Source: Crotalaria pallida (Eukaryota; Streptophyta; Magnoliopsida; Fabales; Fabaceae). Taken from it: 64,000 bases of DNA. The stretch is taken from contig CM075655.1 of assembly GCA_037953625.1 (NCBI GenBank), positions 28,104,001 through 28,168,000 of the forward strand. Reading direction: 5' to 3'. The position numbers were made by a program, and so were the translations under genes. Positions 1 through 10,528 of this stretch are shown here, in pieces; the stretch's first letter is position 1, and every line of letters begins with the position of its first letter. A model generated the notes under the pieces. That model saw nothing but the letters and a program-made list of their open reading frames with translations, did not search any database and was not told where the DNA came from.

Positions 1-498
1 ATCAACAAAATATTCTCCCCCTTTTGGCATCATTAAAAAGATAAGAATTGTGAGAAAAAGTCCTTTGCCAAAAGTGGAAGGTAAGTAGTTCACAATGGTA
101 AAAAAAATATAACAATAAAGACAATACCAAAATAAACCACAATAGTGCCTCAACGAATAAAAACGTACAACGAATATAGCACCATAATCCATAATATCAG
201 AGTATCACACTAAGCAGCAAATCATAGTGTAAAGCAAAAAGACATCAACCATAGCAAATAATCAAACGAAACTAAGCAAACTAGACCATACACAAAGCCC
301 TAAAACGTAGTAGCAACAGAGTCATAAACAGGAAACAGAAACATAAACATAACATAGTCAGAAATATGCATATGAAACATGAAACAGAAATCAACATCAA
401 ATGAAAATGATGATTTGATGAAGAACCATATAATAGAGAAGAGAGAAATACGAACAAGAGAGAGAAAGAAACGTGAAAAAGATGCAGTTTGCAACAGT

Positions 499-720
499 TC
501 AGTTTTTAAAATCACGTAAGTTACTCGAGTGATGTTCATGAGTTACTCGAGTGATTCGAGCAGTAATCGAGTGAAAAGAAAAAAAAATGTTACTCGAGTA
601 TGCCGAAAGTAAAAAAATTTTCATGCGGACCTTCCAATAAGCGTAACCCTCACCATTGAATAGTGGAGGACGATTAATGGAAGTTCCTTCACCACCAAAA
701 GGATTTGAAATTGAGCCCAT
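499..720 (-). pseudogene. Gag N-terminal remnant of the array, left unit
   Basis: An ATG at 720 opens about 73 codons. Roughly the first 35 residues look like a copia gag start: the stretch with NRPPLFNGEGYAYWKVRM matches the hydrophobic YxxWK motif family in copia gag leaders. After KIFLL the frame runs straight into DNA carrying the CTCGAG palindromes, giving non-gag residues and a stop. It is therefore a truncated gag that cannot make capsid. It lies 61 bp downstream of the tRNA-Met primer site, as in an intact element. Confidence 0.7.
523..599. promoter_or_regulatory. Cluster of TCGA-core sites in the array's internal region
   Basis: CTCGAG or close variants near 524, 546, 556, 567 and 593, just after the gag remnant in element orientation. 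It recurs at 2980-3056. The palindromes have therefore spread from the LTR into the internal region, where they replace gag. Confidence 0.6.
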
Positions 721-780
721 TGTTTCCAAGTAAAAGGATCTTTTCGAAAAAGCTTTTTAAGGCTCGGATTTTTCGTCCGA

Positions 781-792
781 GCTCTGATACCA
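781..792 (-). other. Primer-binding site (tRNA-Met type), left unit
   Basis: The minus strand reads TGGTATCAGAGC, the usual complement of the initiator tRNA-Met 3' end, two bases from the LTR edge at 795. Confidence 0.9.
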
Positions 793-930
793 CTTGTTGG
801 AAACCAACAAGCGGCTCAATATAGTCTAGAGGGGGGGTGAATAGAATATTGAAGCCTTATTACAGATTTTTCGTCCACCTACAAGAATGATTTTATGAAA
901 ATAAATTTTCTTAAAAATTCAAGTCAGATT

Positions 931-1114
931 ACTCGAGTAACTCAAGACTTTACTCGAGTAATACGCAAGCAAAAATAATTTCACTCGAGTATTCAGCAAA
1001 TCACTCGAGTATTACGAAAGCTATTTTTAAATCACTCGAGTAACAGAAAACCTACTCGAGTATTGTTCATAAACTGAAAGCAGATTACCCAAGTGACAAG
1101 AACTTTACTCGAGT
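931..1114. promoter_or_regulatory. Array of ACTCGAGT palindromes, LTR copy 1, first block
   Basis: CTCGAG sites start at 932, 953, 984, 1004, 1035, 1055, 1088 (mutated to CCCAAG) and 1108. Spacings are 21, 31, 20, 31, 20, 33 and 20 bp: pairs two helical turns apart, with three turns between pairs. The array recurs at about 3388-3571. Function is inferred only from the regularity. A binding array for a dimeric DNA-binding protein is one possibility. Confidence 0.75.
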
Positions 1115-1906
1115 AAACTGGGTAAAATTCAATTAAAACTCAGTTTTCAATGGAGTTCTTCAAGAATAACAATGCTATGATGATTCAACAAATTATGAAT
1201 GATTAATATGAACAACTTTAAGTAATATTAACATGCAATTTTAGATCAATTGAGTAGAATTAAGAAAACCCCAATTCTAACCTAAAAATGCAATTGTTAA
1301 TGAATTAATGCAATACAAGGAATGAAAATAAAAGAGACACAAGGATTTATCCTGGTTCACTTTCACCCACTTGAAAGCTACTCCAGTCCCCTCTTAAATC
1401 AAGAGAGATTCTTCACTAGAAATCTTCAAATGTAGATTTTACAATGTTTTAAGATGCAACTAGATTCTTAGTTCTCCTATCTTAAAACCCAACTCAAAGT
1501 GTGTACCAAACACTTTGATCTAATCTACCCCTTTTGAGAATTATAGATTTCCTTGCTAATTGATTGAAGATGCTTCCAACCAATCCTCTTTTCTTGCTTT
1601 GATTTGATCCTCAAAGTCTTCCTTGTGAGATTCTTCACTTGTGTTGAAACTTCAATGATGCAATCATAAATTGCAAATCTTCAACAACCACTAAGAACAA
1701 AAATTATGATCTCAAGAATATTTGAACAATGAGAGAAATAGAGTGAAGAATGAAAAGTTCTTTGTTGAATCTTGATAGCTCTTGAAAGATGTAAAATAGC
1801 TCTTGAATTTCTTTTGAAAGTGTATAGAAAATTGTAAGAATGAATGTCTATCTCTTGTGAAAGAGAAAATTAAGTCCTTTTAAAATTTTCAAACACTGAT
1901 TGAATT

Positions 1907-2039
1907 ACTCGAGTAAACCATATAACATCACTCGATTAAAACATGTCAGATTAAGTTACTCGAGTGATGTGTAAACCATTACTCGATTAACCTGTCATGA
2001 CAAAAATTACTCGAGTGACCCAATACTCATTACTCGAGT
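1907..2039. promoter_or_regulatory. Array of CTCGAG/CTCGAT sites, LTR copy 1, second block
   Basis: Sites start at 1908, 1931, 1959, 1982, 2010 and 2033, with alternating spacing of 23 and 28 bp, a 51-bp super-period. CTCGAG and CTCGAT alternate in the first four sites. Recurs at about 4364-4496. Confidence 0.7.
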
Positions 2040-2338
2040 AAACTGATCAGAATCTGAATAAAAACAAGGTTTTTCTAAAAGGATTTTCACAAAACTTTTA
2101 ATAGAGCTATTTAATCAAGATTTAAAGTATCTTCACTCTTAATCAAACATTATTTAAATATTCTTAAAATCACCTAAGCTACCCACACCAATGAGATGCA
2201 TTGCATAAAAATAAAGATTACATTGAAATAGAATTAATAAAAATCCTAATTCTAATCTTCATGTGGTGTAGCTTGCTTGTTGCCAATGTTGTTGCTTGGA
2301 GAGATATTGTTAGCATCAAAACATGAGAATCCTACAAA

Positions 2339-2481
2339 CTCCCCCTTTTTGATGATGACAAACCTCCTTTTCAATTAAGCACTAAGTTTTAACATACTCC
2401 CCCTAAATGTAAAACACCTAGGAAAAATATAATAAAACTTAACCTACAAGAACAACATCAACAAAATATTCTCCCCCTTTT
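2339..2481 (-). other. Multiplied polypurine tracts
   Basis: Three purine tracts on the minus strand: 2339-2350 (the functional position, beside the LTR), 2398-2406 and 2471-2481. The first and third are followed on the plus strand by GATGATGACA or GGCATCATTA, related flanks that suggest duplication of a tract-plus-flank unit. The copy of the third tract at 15-25 opens the window. Confidence 0.75.
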
Positions 2482-2955
2482 GGCATCATTAAAAAGATAA
2501 GAATTGTGAGAAAAAGTCCTTTGCCAAAAGTGGAAGGTAAGTAGTTCACAATGGTAAAAAAAAATATAACAATAAAGACAATACCAAAATAAACCACAAT
2601 AGTGCCTCAACGAATAAAAACGTACAACGAATATAGCACCATAATCCATAATATCAGAGTATCACACTAAGCAGCAAATCATAGTGTAAAGCAAAAAGAC
2701 ATCAACCATAGCAAATAATCAAACGAAACTAAGCAAACTAGACCATACACAAAGCCCTAAAATGTAGTAGCAACAGAGTCATAAACAGGAAACAGAAACA
2801 TAAACATAACATAGTCAAAAATATGCATATGAAACATGAAACAGAAATCAACATCAAATGAAAATGATGATTTGATGAAGAACCATATAATAGAGAAGAG
2901 AGAAATACGAACAAGAGAGAGAAAGAAACGTGAAAAAGATGCAGTTTGCAACAGT

Positions 2956-3177
2956 TCAGTTTTTAAAATCACGTAAGTTACTCGAGTGATGTTCATGCGT
3001 TACTCGAGTGATTCGAGCAGTAATCGAGTGAAAAGAAAAAAAAATGTTACTCGAGTATGCCGAAAGTAAAAAAATTTTCATGCGGACCTTCCAATAAGCG
3101 TAACCCTCACCATTGAATAGTGGAGGACGATTAATGGAAGTTCCTTCACCACCAAAAGGATTTGAAATTGAGCCCAT
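2956..3177 (-). pseudogene. Gag N-terminal remnant of the array, right unit
   Basis: Second copy of the truncated gag start, the same as the one at 499-720 in its gag part and with the same truncation after KIFLL. Truncation therefore predates the tandem duplication. The primer site is at 3238-3249, upstream on the minus strand. Confidence 0.7.
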
Positions 3178-3237
3178 TGTTTCCAAGTAAAAGGATCTTT
3201 TCGAAAAAGCTTTTTAAGGCTCGGATTTTTCGTCCGA

Positions 3238-3249
3238 GCTCTGATACCA
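3238..3249 (-). other. Primer-binding site (tRNA-Met type), right unit
   Basis: Minus strand TGGTATCAGAGC, two bases from the LTR starting at 3252. Confidence 0.9.
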
Positions 3250-3251
3250 CT

Positions 3252-4793
3252 TGTTGGAAACCAACAAGCGGCTCAATATAGTCTAGAGGGGGGGTGAATA
3301 GAATATTGAAGCCTTATTACAGATTTTTCGTCCACCTACAAGAATGATTTTATGAAAATAAATTTTCTTAAAAATTCAAGTCAGATTACTCGAGTAACTC
3401 AAGACTTTACTCGAGTAATACGCAAGCAAAAATAATTTCACTCGAGTATTCAGCAAATCACTCGAGTATTACGAAAGCTATTTTTAAATCACTCGAGTAA
3501 CAGAAAACCTACTCGAGTATTGTTCATAAACTGAAAGCAGATTACTCGAGTGACAAGAACTTTACTCGAGTAAACTGGGTAAAATTCAATTAAAACTCAG
3601 TTTTCAATGGAGTTCTTCAAGAATAACAATGCTATGATGATTCAACAAATTATGAATGATTAATATGAACAACTTTAAGTAATATTAACATGCAATTTTA
3701 GATCAATTGAGTAGAATTAAGAAAACCCCAATTCTAACCTAAAAATGCAATTGTTAATGAATTAATGCAATACAAGGAATGAAAATAAAAGAGACACAAG
3801 GATTTATCCTGGTTCACTTTCACCCACTTGAAAGCTACTCCAGTCCCCTCTTAAATCAAGAGAGATTCTTCACTAGAAATCTTCAAATGTAGATTTTACA
3901 ATGTTTTAAGATGCAACTAGATTCTTAGTTCTCCTATCTTAAAACCCAACTCAAAGTGTGTACCAAACACTTTGATCTAATCTACCCCTTTTGAGAATTA
4001 TAGATTTCCTTGCTAATTGATTGAAGATGCTTCCAACCAATCCTCTTTTCTTGCTTTGATTTGATCCTCAAAGTCTTCCTTGTGAGATTCTTCACTTGTG
4101 TTGAAACTTCAATGATGCAATCATAAATTGCAAATCTTCAACAACCACTAAGAACAAAAATTATGATCTCAAGAATATTTGAACAATGAGAGAAATAGAG
4201 TGAAGAATGAAAAGTTCTTTGTTGAATCTTGATAGCTCTTGAAAGATGTAAAATAGCTCTTGAATTTCTTTTGAAAGTGTATAGAAAATTGTAAGAATGA
4301 ATGTCTATCTCTTGTGAAAGAGAAAATTAAGTCCTTTTAAAATTTTCAAACACTGATTGAATTACTCGAGTAAACCATATAACATCACTCGATTAAAACA
4401 TGTCAGATTAAGTTACTCGAGTGATGTGTAAACCATTACTCGATTAACCTGTCATGACATAAATTACTCGAGTGACCCAATACTCATTACTCGAGTAAAC
4501 TGATCAGAATCTGAATAAAAACAAGGTTTTTCTAAAAGGATTTTCACAAAACTTTTAATAGAGCTATTTAATCAAGATTTAAAGTATCTTCACTCTTAAT
4601 CAAACATTATTTAAATATTCTTAAAATCACCTAAGCTACCCACACCAATGAGATGCATTGCATAAAAATAAAGATTACATTGAAATAGAATTAATAAAAA
4701 TCCTAATTCTAATCTTCATGTGGTGTAGCTTGCTTGTTGCCAATGTTGTTGCTTGGAGAGAGATTGTTAGCATCAAAACATGAAAATCCTACA
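3252..4793 (-). repeat. LTR of the Sirevirus-like array, copy 2
   Basis: 1,542 bp. This is the upstream LTR of the array in element orientation. It ends at 4793 directly against sequence belonging to a different LTR family. Palindrome arrays sit at about 3388-3571 and 4364-4496, in the same places as in copy 1. Confidence 0.9.
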
Positions 4794-6320
4794 AATAGGA
4801 ACACTAGGAGAACACCTAGAAGGGGGGTTGAATAGGTGTTATAGAAACTTTGAAAGATTTTCGCAAGAAACAAATCTAAACGATTAAAACCAATGAAAAT
4901 CAATCAATTAACAAATATTATATGATCAGAGATTAAGCGGAAACAAACAACACCAATATTCTTATTGATTCACCTAGTTATGAAAATGATTTTCCTCAAA
5001 TTAATTTGAACAATAAAGATTCAATTCAATCAAATATAGAAAAATCACTTTTTCTAGGTTTTCAATCAAGAACACAATTAAAGACTTGAATTGTAAAGAG
5101 TAAGAGTTTAGAGATACGACACAGTGATTTATCCTGGTTCACTTTCATCCACTTGAAAGCTACTCCAGTCCCCTCTTCAACCAAGAGAGATTCTTCACTA
5201 TGAGGAATTAGAGTTTCTCAAATTACAAGTAAATGCCTCACAAGACTCCCTTCTTGCTAGCCTACAAGAGATACCACACCCTTGCCTTGTAACCCTATTG
5301 ATATCTAATCTAACCTCTTCTCTTGCTTGCCGATACCCCACAACAAGACTTCCAATTGCTTGCTTCACTCACAAGACTTCCAAATGCTTGTTCTTCAACA
5401 AGGCTTCCAAGTGCTTGATGAAATGCTTCTTCAAGACTTCCTATGAACTATGCTTGATTCCACAAAATCAAAGCTTCCAATGTTGTAGAATGTTTGCCTC
5501 TTGCAATGATTACAACTCAAATGAAAACAAAATAACAATCCTATGAATCTCTTTCAAAAGCTATGAAAAGATCAACATGAGAGATTCAAGGTTCTTGATC
5601 AAAGAATATGAAAATGAGAGCTTTGATCTTGAGAGAGTGAGAGAGAATAGTGTGGCTTTGATTCTTTGTAAAATTGTGTATCAAAATGATTCTAGTTGAT
5701 AGAAATGATTAGGAAAAGGTTTATATAGAATACCCAAAAGTTGGAGCAACTTAGAATAGCATTTGAGAAGTGAAAAACGTATTTAAAACAGTTACTCGAG
5801 TAAAATAAGTATTAATCGAGTAATACGAAAGTCTGATAAATTTCACTCGAGTGAGACCAAAAATACTCGATTAAAAGTGCAGATAATCGATTATCAAAAG
5901 CTTGTTAATAGATTATCAGTTCAAAATACACTGTTAATCAATTATCAAAACCTGTTAATCGATTATTAACATTAAAAATCACTTAAAACTTGTTTTCTCA
6001 AAAACTAAACCTTTTCTTTCAAACCTTTAAGCCACCTATTGATTTTAGGCAAAGTGAATACTCAAAATATGATATAATCATGCAATCAAAAGAGATTCAC
6101 TACCCTCTAATAAACTCTACCCAAACTCATAAACTAAAAGACTTGTGAGGCAAAAGATAAAACAATAAAACATAAACTACCAAACTAAGTCTTCATGAGT
6201 TGGCTTTCTCTTCTTAACTTGATGTTTGTTGTTGCTTGTTGAGCTTGAACTTGATCAACACACTTGAAGCTTGTTCAAAACCTTTTGGCATTTATCAAAA
6301 CATTCTTCATGGATCTTACA
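4794..6320 (-). mobile_element. LTR of a second Sirevirus-like family (solo or partial)
   Basis: Matches, in opposite orientation, the LTR at 45737-47393. Both carry the CTAGAAGGGGGGTTGAATAGG-type end, the TTTATCCTGGTTCACTTTC block and the tail that reads TGTWAGATCC on the minus strand. The minus-strand start at 6320 follows directly on the Tat-gypsy RT at 6321. The other end is cut by the tandem array at 4793, so its target duplication cannot be tested. About 1.53 kb remains. A run of imperfect repeats around CAAGACTTCC occupies 5300-5480. The small plus ORF there has no protein features. Confidence 0.8.
5795..5964. promoter_or_regulatory. Phased mixed array of ACTCGAGT and AATCGATT palindromes
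   Basis: TCGA cores, or their one-base variants, start at 5796, 5816, 5847, 5867, 5887, 5909, 5938 and 5959 (spacings 20, 31, 20, 20, 22, 29, 21). The left half is CTCGAG-like and the right half ATCGAT-like. This is the one array in the window that joins both motif types. Confidence 0.75.
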
Positions 6321-7557
6321 AAAGGTACATTTCTCCGGATTCAACCTCATATCGAATTGCCGAATTCTGCCGAGAATGATCTTCAAATCCTTAGCATGGT
6401 CTTCTTCCTTCAAACTCTTAGCAATCATATTGTCGATGTATACCTCCATTCTTGGCCCAATAAGTGGGCCGAACACCTTATTCATCATCCGCTGATAAGT
6501 CGCCCCAGCGTTCTTAAGTCCGAAGGGCATGACGTTGTAACAATATGTAGCATTTTCGGTGACGAATGAAGTCTTCACCTGATCTGGAGGATACATTGGG
6601 ATCTGATTGTAACCCGAATAGGCGTCCATGAAAGATAGTCTTTGATATCCTGCCGAGATCTACTAATTTGACTATGCAGGGAAGTGGGTTTTGGTCCTTG
6701 GGGCAGACCTTGTTCAAGTCTGTATAATCCACGCACATTCTCCACTTTCCATTGGATTTCTTAACCAGTACTGGATTAGCCAACCAATCGGTATACATCA
6801 CTTCCCTGATGAACCCTGCTTCAAGTAGCTCGGCAACCTTTTCTTCTGTTGCTTGAGCCTTCTCGGTTACGACCCGCCTTTTCTTCTGACAAACTGGCTT
6901 GGCACCAGGGTACACGCTTAATTTATGACAAATGAAATTGAGATCGATTCCTGGTATGTCTGCCGAGGTCCAAGCAAATAGGTCTTTGTTTTCTACGAGC
7001 AGTTCTGTCAGTTCTCTCTCAACTTCTTCAGCAAGACCCACGCCAATCTTGACACAACGGGATGGATCGGAACCCAAAATTACCTTCTTGAAGTCCCCTT
7101 GAGGGGTTGGCCTAGTTTGGTCCTCCTCCCTTATGTCAAGATCTGCCAAGTTGACACTTCCCTTGTTGAGAGGTTCTTGCATAATCTTTTCATCTTCAAG
7201 CTTCAGTTTGCCCAGGCTGATATTATAACACTTCCGAGCCAACTCTTGTTCGGAACGTACCGTTACCACCTTATCATCGGATCCTGGAAACTTCATAGCT
7301 AGATGGACAGTTGATACAACGGCACCAAAGGACTGGAGTGCAGTTCGGCCGAGGATAGCGTTGTAGGCTGACGGAGCCCGGACGACCAGAAACTTCACTA
7401 TCTCAGTTCGAGTAGATGGTTGGTCCCCCATGGTGACTGGGAGGTGGATATGCCCTAGAGGAACAATAGAATGGCCAGTAAAGCCAATCAAACTTCCCTC
7501 GAACAGAGTTAGGTCAGATCTTTTCAATCTCAAGGCTTCGAACAGATCCAAGAACAT
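6321..7557 (-). pseudogene. Reverse transcriptase (partial) of the Tat-lineage element
   Basis: Reads from the protease C-terminus (FLDLFEALRLKRSDLTLFEG) through RT. Visible RT motifs are KSNGKWRMCVDYTDLN, PFGLKNAGATYQRMM and the catalytic box, which reads YIDN where active enzymes have YxDD. A frameshift near 6656 separates PLPCIVKLVD from MDAYSGYNQI. Coding stops at NPEKCTF (6321), where the LTR insertion begins, so thumb, RNase H and integrase are absent from this side. Confidence 0.85.
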
Positions 7558-9582
7558 AATGTCAGCCGAACTCCCTGATCAACGAGAATCCTCTTTACTT
7601 CTTAATTGCCGAGCCTGGATGTAACAACCATTGGATCATTGTGGTCTTGGATAATATCAGCAAAATCCTCGTCACTGAAGCTGATGACGATGTTCTTCTT
7701 TCTGGGTTTTTGGATTGGTCGGCTTGCCACTGAAAGGACTTGCCCTACATACTTCTTTCGATCACCTCTCTTTTCCCCTCCACCTGCAAACCCTCCGGCA
7801 ATGGTGTTAATCAAAAAAGTCTCTCTACCTTTATCATGCTCGGATAGTGGGGTAGAGGCTCCACCTGCAGGTGGTGAGGGGCTTCTGTTCCTTTGTTTCT
7901 GCTCGGATCTTGGTGGGGAGTGACTTTTTCTTTTAGCTCGTTTCCGCAATGCTTCGCCAATGTATTGTTGAAGCTTTCCATCCCTTACCATTTCTTCAAT
8001 CAAGTCCTTTAGCATAGTACACTGATCAGTGGTATGCCCCTATCCGCCATGATGGTCACAATACTTCGTCTTGTCCTTTTGAGCAGCTCTTCGAAGAGCC
8101 GGAGGCCGAGTGATATTGTGCATCTTGGTATGCATAGTCTCACGAAGGATTTGACTCCTCGGGACTGTGAGCTGGGTATATTCATCGTTTTTGCCTTTTG
8201 GAGGCAGTTTTTCACCTCTTTCTCTTTTGTCCTTCCTCCCCCTGCTATCTCGAAAACGATCGCTTTGGCGAGGATCGTTTTGACGAGGGCGCTGCTCTTG
8301 ACGTTCTTCTTTACCCCGTGTCGCGGTACTAATCCTATGAAATTCTTCCAGATTAACAAACTTCCTGGACCTTTCCCTAAGTTCGGCCATATCCTTGGGT
8401 GGTTCTCCAATCAAACAATCCTTGAAATCTCCATCTCGCAAGCCTTGAGTGAGCAAGAGGATAGATACTCCAGATTGCAATCCTGATATGCCACTAGCCT
8501 CTTGTTGGTACCGAGCTAGGTAGTTGCGTAGAGACTCGTCAGGCCTCTGGGCGACTCCAGCTAGTGAATGATCTGACTTCGGCTGTGATATACTGGCTGT
8601 GTATCTGTTTAAGAATGCTCTTCTAAGCTCGGCCCAAGAGTGAATTGAATTAGCAGGCAGGGAATTAAACCATCTCAAAGGTGCCGAGCCCAAGGTCTTT
8701 GAGAAAGCACGGCACTTCATGAAATCCCCTCCTCCATAAAACATCATGGAAGACTCGTAAGCCGCAATGTGGTCCATCGGATCAGTCGTCCCGGTGTACC
8801 GAGGGATATATGGATGGCCCACATAAGTCTGCGGGGTTTGAAATGCCATAATTTCAACAGTGAAAGGATGTCCAAGATGAGGTTCCCCAACAACACGCTC
8901 AGGAACCCTATTCAAGTTGAGGGGTAGGGGAGGAAGATTACTCGGGTTGCCGAGAGCCACGTTAGGGCCTTGCTCGGCAGTTCTTGCCATGCTCTGCTGC
9001 TGAAGAGCAGCAATAGCCTGATTCTGTTTTTCAATCAGGGAGGTCTGAGTCCTCAGAATTTCCATAATTGATTCTTCTCTTCTTCGGGCCGAAGAGGTAG
9101 TCATGTAAGACCTGCCCTCTGTTTCAGAACGTTGACCACCTTGAAGCGTTCCAAAACGACCCCTTGTCAAGTGAGGTATCTCCCTGTCAGATCGCTCGGC
9201 TTGGGAATGATCACGATGAGCGGAACGCTCAACTCGCCGATCCTCCCCAGTTCGTGATCCAGCAGGGGCCCTCCGAGATTGATGTGGTCCAGAATCTGCA
9301 GTATCGTGCCATTCTGAAACATGGCCATCTGGAACAGTACGAGGGTTGGATCGCCCTCCGCCGCCTTCCATGCGAGGAGTGGCGGTGGCTTGTGCCTGAG
9401 TAACCGGAGGAACCGTGGCCCTGACCCACCGGAGGAACTGGTGGAACTGGAGGAACATCAGCCTGATCGCCCTCAGTTGGTCTTCCTGGGGCGATCCTGT
9501 CCCTAACGTTTCCCCCGTTCTTGGGTGGCCTCCCACGGAGGCGACGATGGAGGTCTCCTTGATCAGCCTTATCGTTTGCCAT
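7558..9582 (-). pseudogene. gag and protease region of the Tat-lineage element
   Basis: An ATG at 9582 (MANDKADQGDL) begins about 35 bases past the primer site. The frame shifts somewhere in 9230-9530, then reads gag: a basic, low-complexity start, a coiled segment (about 9080-9000), and the Retrotrans_gag core with WFNSLP and SWAELRRAFLNRY (about 8690-8610). A TAG at about 8037-8039 interrupts a CDHHGG...GHTTDQC zinc-binding-like segment in frame. A TAA near 7602 and a one-base deletion near 7573 break the protease just before its catalytic DQGSSAD. Gag would normally form the particle and the protease would cleave the polyprotein; neither can be made here. Confidence 0.8.
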
Positions 9583-9617
9583 AAGAACAGTGGATGTGGG
9601 AATACTGGTTATTCGTT

Positions 9618-9634
9618 CCCCACAGACGGCGCCA
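9618..9634 (-). other. Primer-binding site of the Tat-lineage element
   Basis: The minus strand reads TGGCGCCGTCTGTGGGG, one base from the LTR. TGGCGCC-type sites are usual in Tat and Athila elements. Confidence 0.8.
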
Positions 9635-9635
9635 A

Positions 9636-10267
9636 TGTAGTGTCCCTGAACACTAGATGTCCTTAACCCTCTAAGTGCTCAAGATTATGGTAACCAGGAG
9701 CCCAAGAGAGGATCAAGTGTTAATATGTGACTTGTGGTATTTCTGCAGTTCCAGTTGGGAAAAGCAGGGTCTCCCTAGTCAACGTGTGTGTGCAGAGTGT
9801 CAACTTAGGGATGAGAGTACTTACCTGAAACCCTAGCTGTGGTGAGCTTTTATAGGGTTTGGAGGAGGCTGATATGGGCCGTTTGGGCCCCGTATCAGAG
9901 TTGTACTGAACCAGGACTCTGTGAGATAATGTCGGATAATTATGCTCTTAGAATCTGGTTAGGGTCAACTGAAGATCTCATGTCTAGGCTATTGCGAGAA
10001 TCTAGGAGAGATTTGCGGAAGGGATAAGAAGCCTCGGCGAGCCTGAGCTCATCCACTAGCCGACGGTATGTCTCGGTCCTAGAGTCCAAGCCTAATGGAT
10101 GGAGGACCGATAGTAAGGCTCGGATCCATCAAGTCCGAGCCTGGCCCTTTAGTCTGCTCGGAGTCCATGAGTCCGAGCGAAGGACTTTTATGGCAAGTGA
10201 TCCGAGGAAAGTGCCTTAGAACCCTTTTAGTAAGACTTAGGTCCGTGTATGGTCGGTTGACCCTACA
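9636..10267 (-). repeat. 5' LTR of the Tat-lineage element
   Basis: 632 bp, beginning TGTAGTG and ending CCCTACA on the plus strand, so the ends form a short inverted repeat. The edge at 9636 is set by the adjacent primer site. The outer edge is set by the CCCTACA end. The base run GGGTT (10268-10272) is a possible target duplication that cannot be matched inside the window. Confidence 0.75.
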
Positions 10268-10528
10268 GGGTTAAATTTACAAAAATATAAAGTATATGCA
10301 TGATACATATTCAAGAAAGATAGAACGGAAAAATAGAACGAAAAAAAAGAATAAAGATGAATGCAAAGATGAAAGATGAAAAAATAAAAAATACTCATGT
10401 TATATATAATGATTTGGAAAACTTGTAAAATTGAGGATAATGATAAACTTGTAAAATTGAGGATAATGATTTCACATGAAGATAAGATAATAATTAAATA
10501 AATTTTAATAATTTATTTAATTTCAAAT
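10268..10528. other. AT-rich flank with no recognisable gene
   Basis: Purine-rich, AT-rich sequence with a short repeated phrase (AACTTGTAAAATTGAGGATAATGAT, two tandem copies at about 10420-10470). I see nothing else in it. Confidence 0.5.

Larger units (their letters stand above)
795..2336 (-). repeat. LTR of the Sirevirus-like array, copy 1
   Basis: 1,542 bp, starting TGTTGG and ending CCTACA on the plus strand. It lies between a primer-binding site (781-792) and a polypurine tract (2339-2350). It is the same length as the copy at 3252-4793 and nearly identical to it. One visible change is at 1088, where CCCAAG replaces the CTCGAG found at the equivalent site of copy 2. It holds two arrays of CTCGAG or CTCGAT palindromes (931-1114 and 1907-2039). 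Confidence 0.9.
1..4793 (-). mobile_element. Tandem array of a non-autonomous Sirevirus-like Ty1/copia derivative
   Basis: Bases 1-2336 recur at 2457-4793 almost unchanged, a direct repeat with a 2,456-2,457 bp unit. Read on the minus strand the order is LTR (3252-4793), tRNA-Met primer site, a 915-bp internal region with a gag start remnant, several polypurine tracts, LTR (795-2336), then another internal copy running off the left edge. Neighbouring units share an LTR. The polypurine context (GATGATGACAAACC next to CCCCCTTTTT on the plus strand) and the tract multiplication are, from memory, typical of Sireviruses. There is no protease, integrase, RT or RNase H, so movement would need enzymes from another element. 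The array sits inside the LTR at 4794-6320. Its outer target duplication cannot be checked because the left end lies outside the window. Confidence 0.85.
6321..10267 (-). mobile_element. Tat-lineage Ty3/gypsy element, 5' part, decayed
   Basis: On the minus strand: LTR (9636-10267), TGGCGCC-type primer site, gag, aspartic protease and reverse transcriptase, broken off in RT at 6321 by the LTR insertion. RNase H, integrase and the 3' LTR must lie beyond the left edge if they survive. Lineage rests on the protease motif VDQGSSAD (rebuilt across a one-base deletion) and on RT residues CVDYTDLNKVCPKD, both typical of the Tat/Ogre/Retand group. Multiple stops and frameshifts show it is dead. Confidence 0.85.

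Noticed and set aside
5298..5546. 82-codon plus ORF in the second-family LTR
   Set aside because: It is made of imperfect CAAGACTTCC repeats and the homologous LTR at 45737-47393 has no matching intact ORF.
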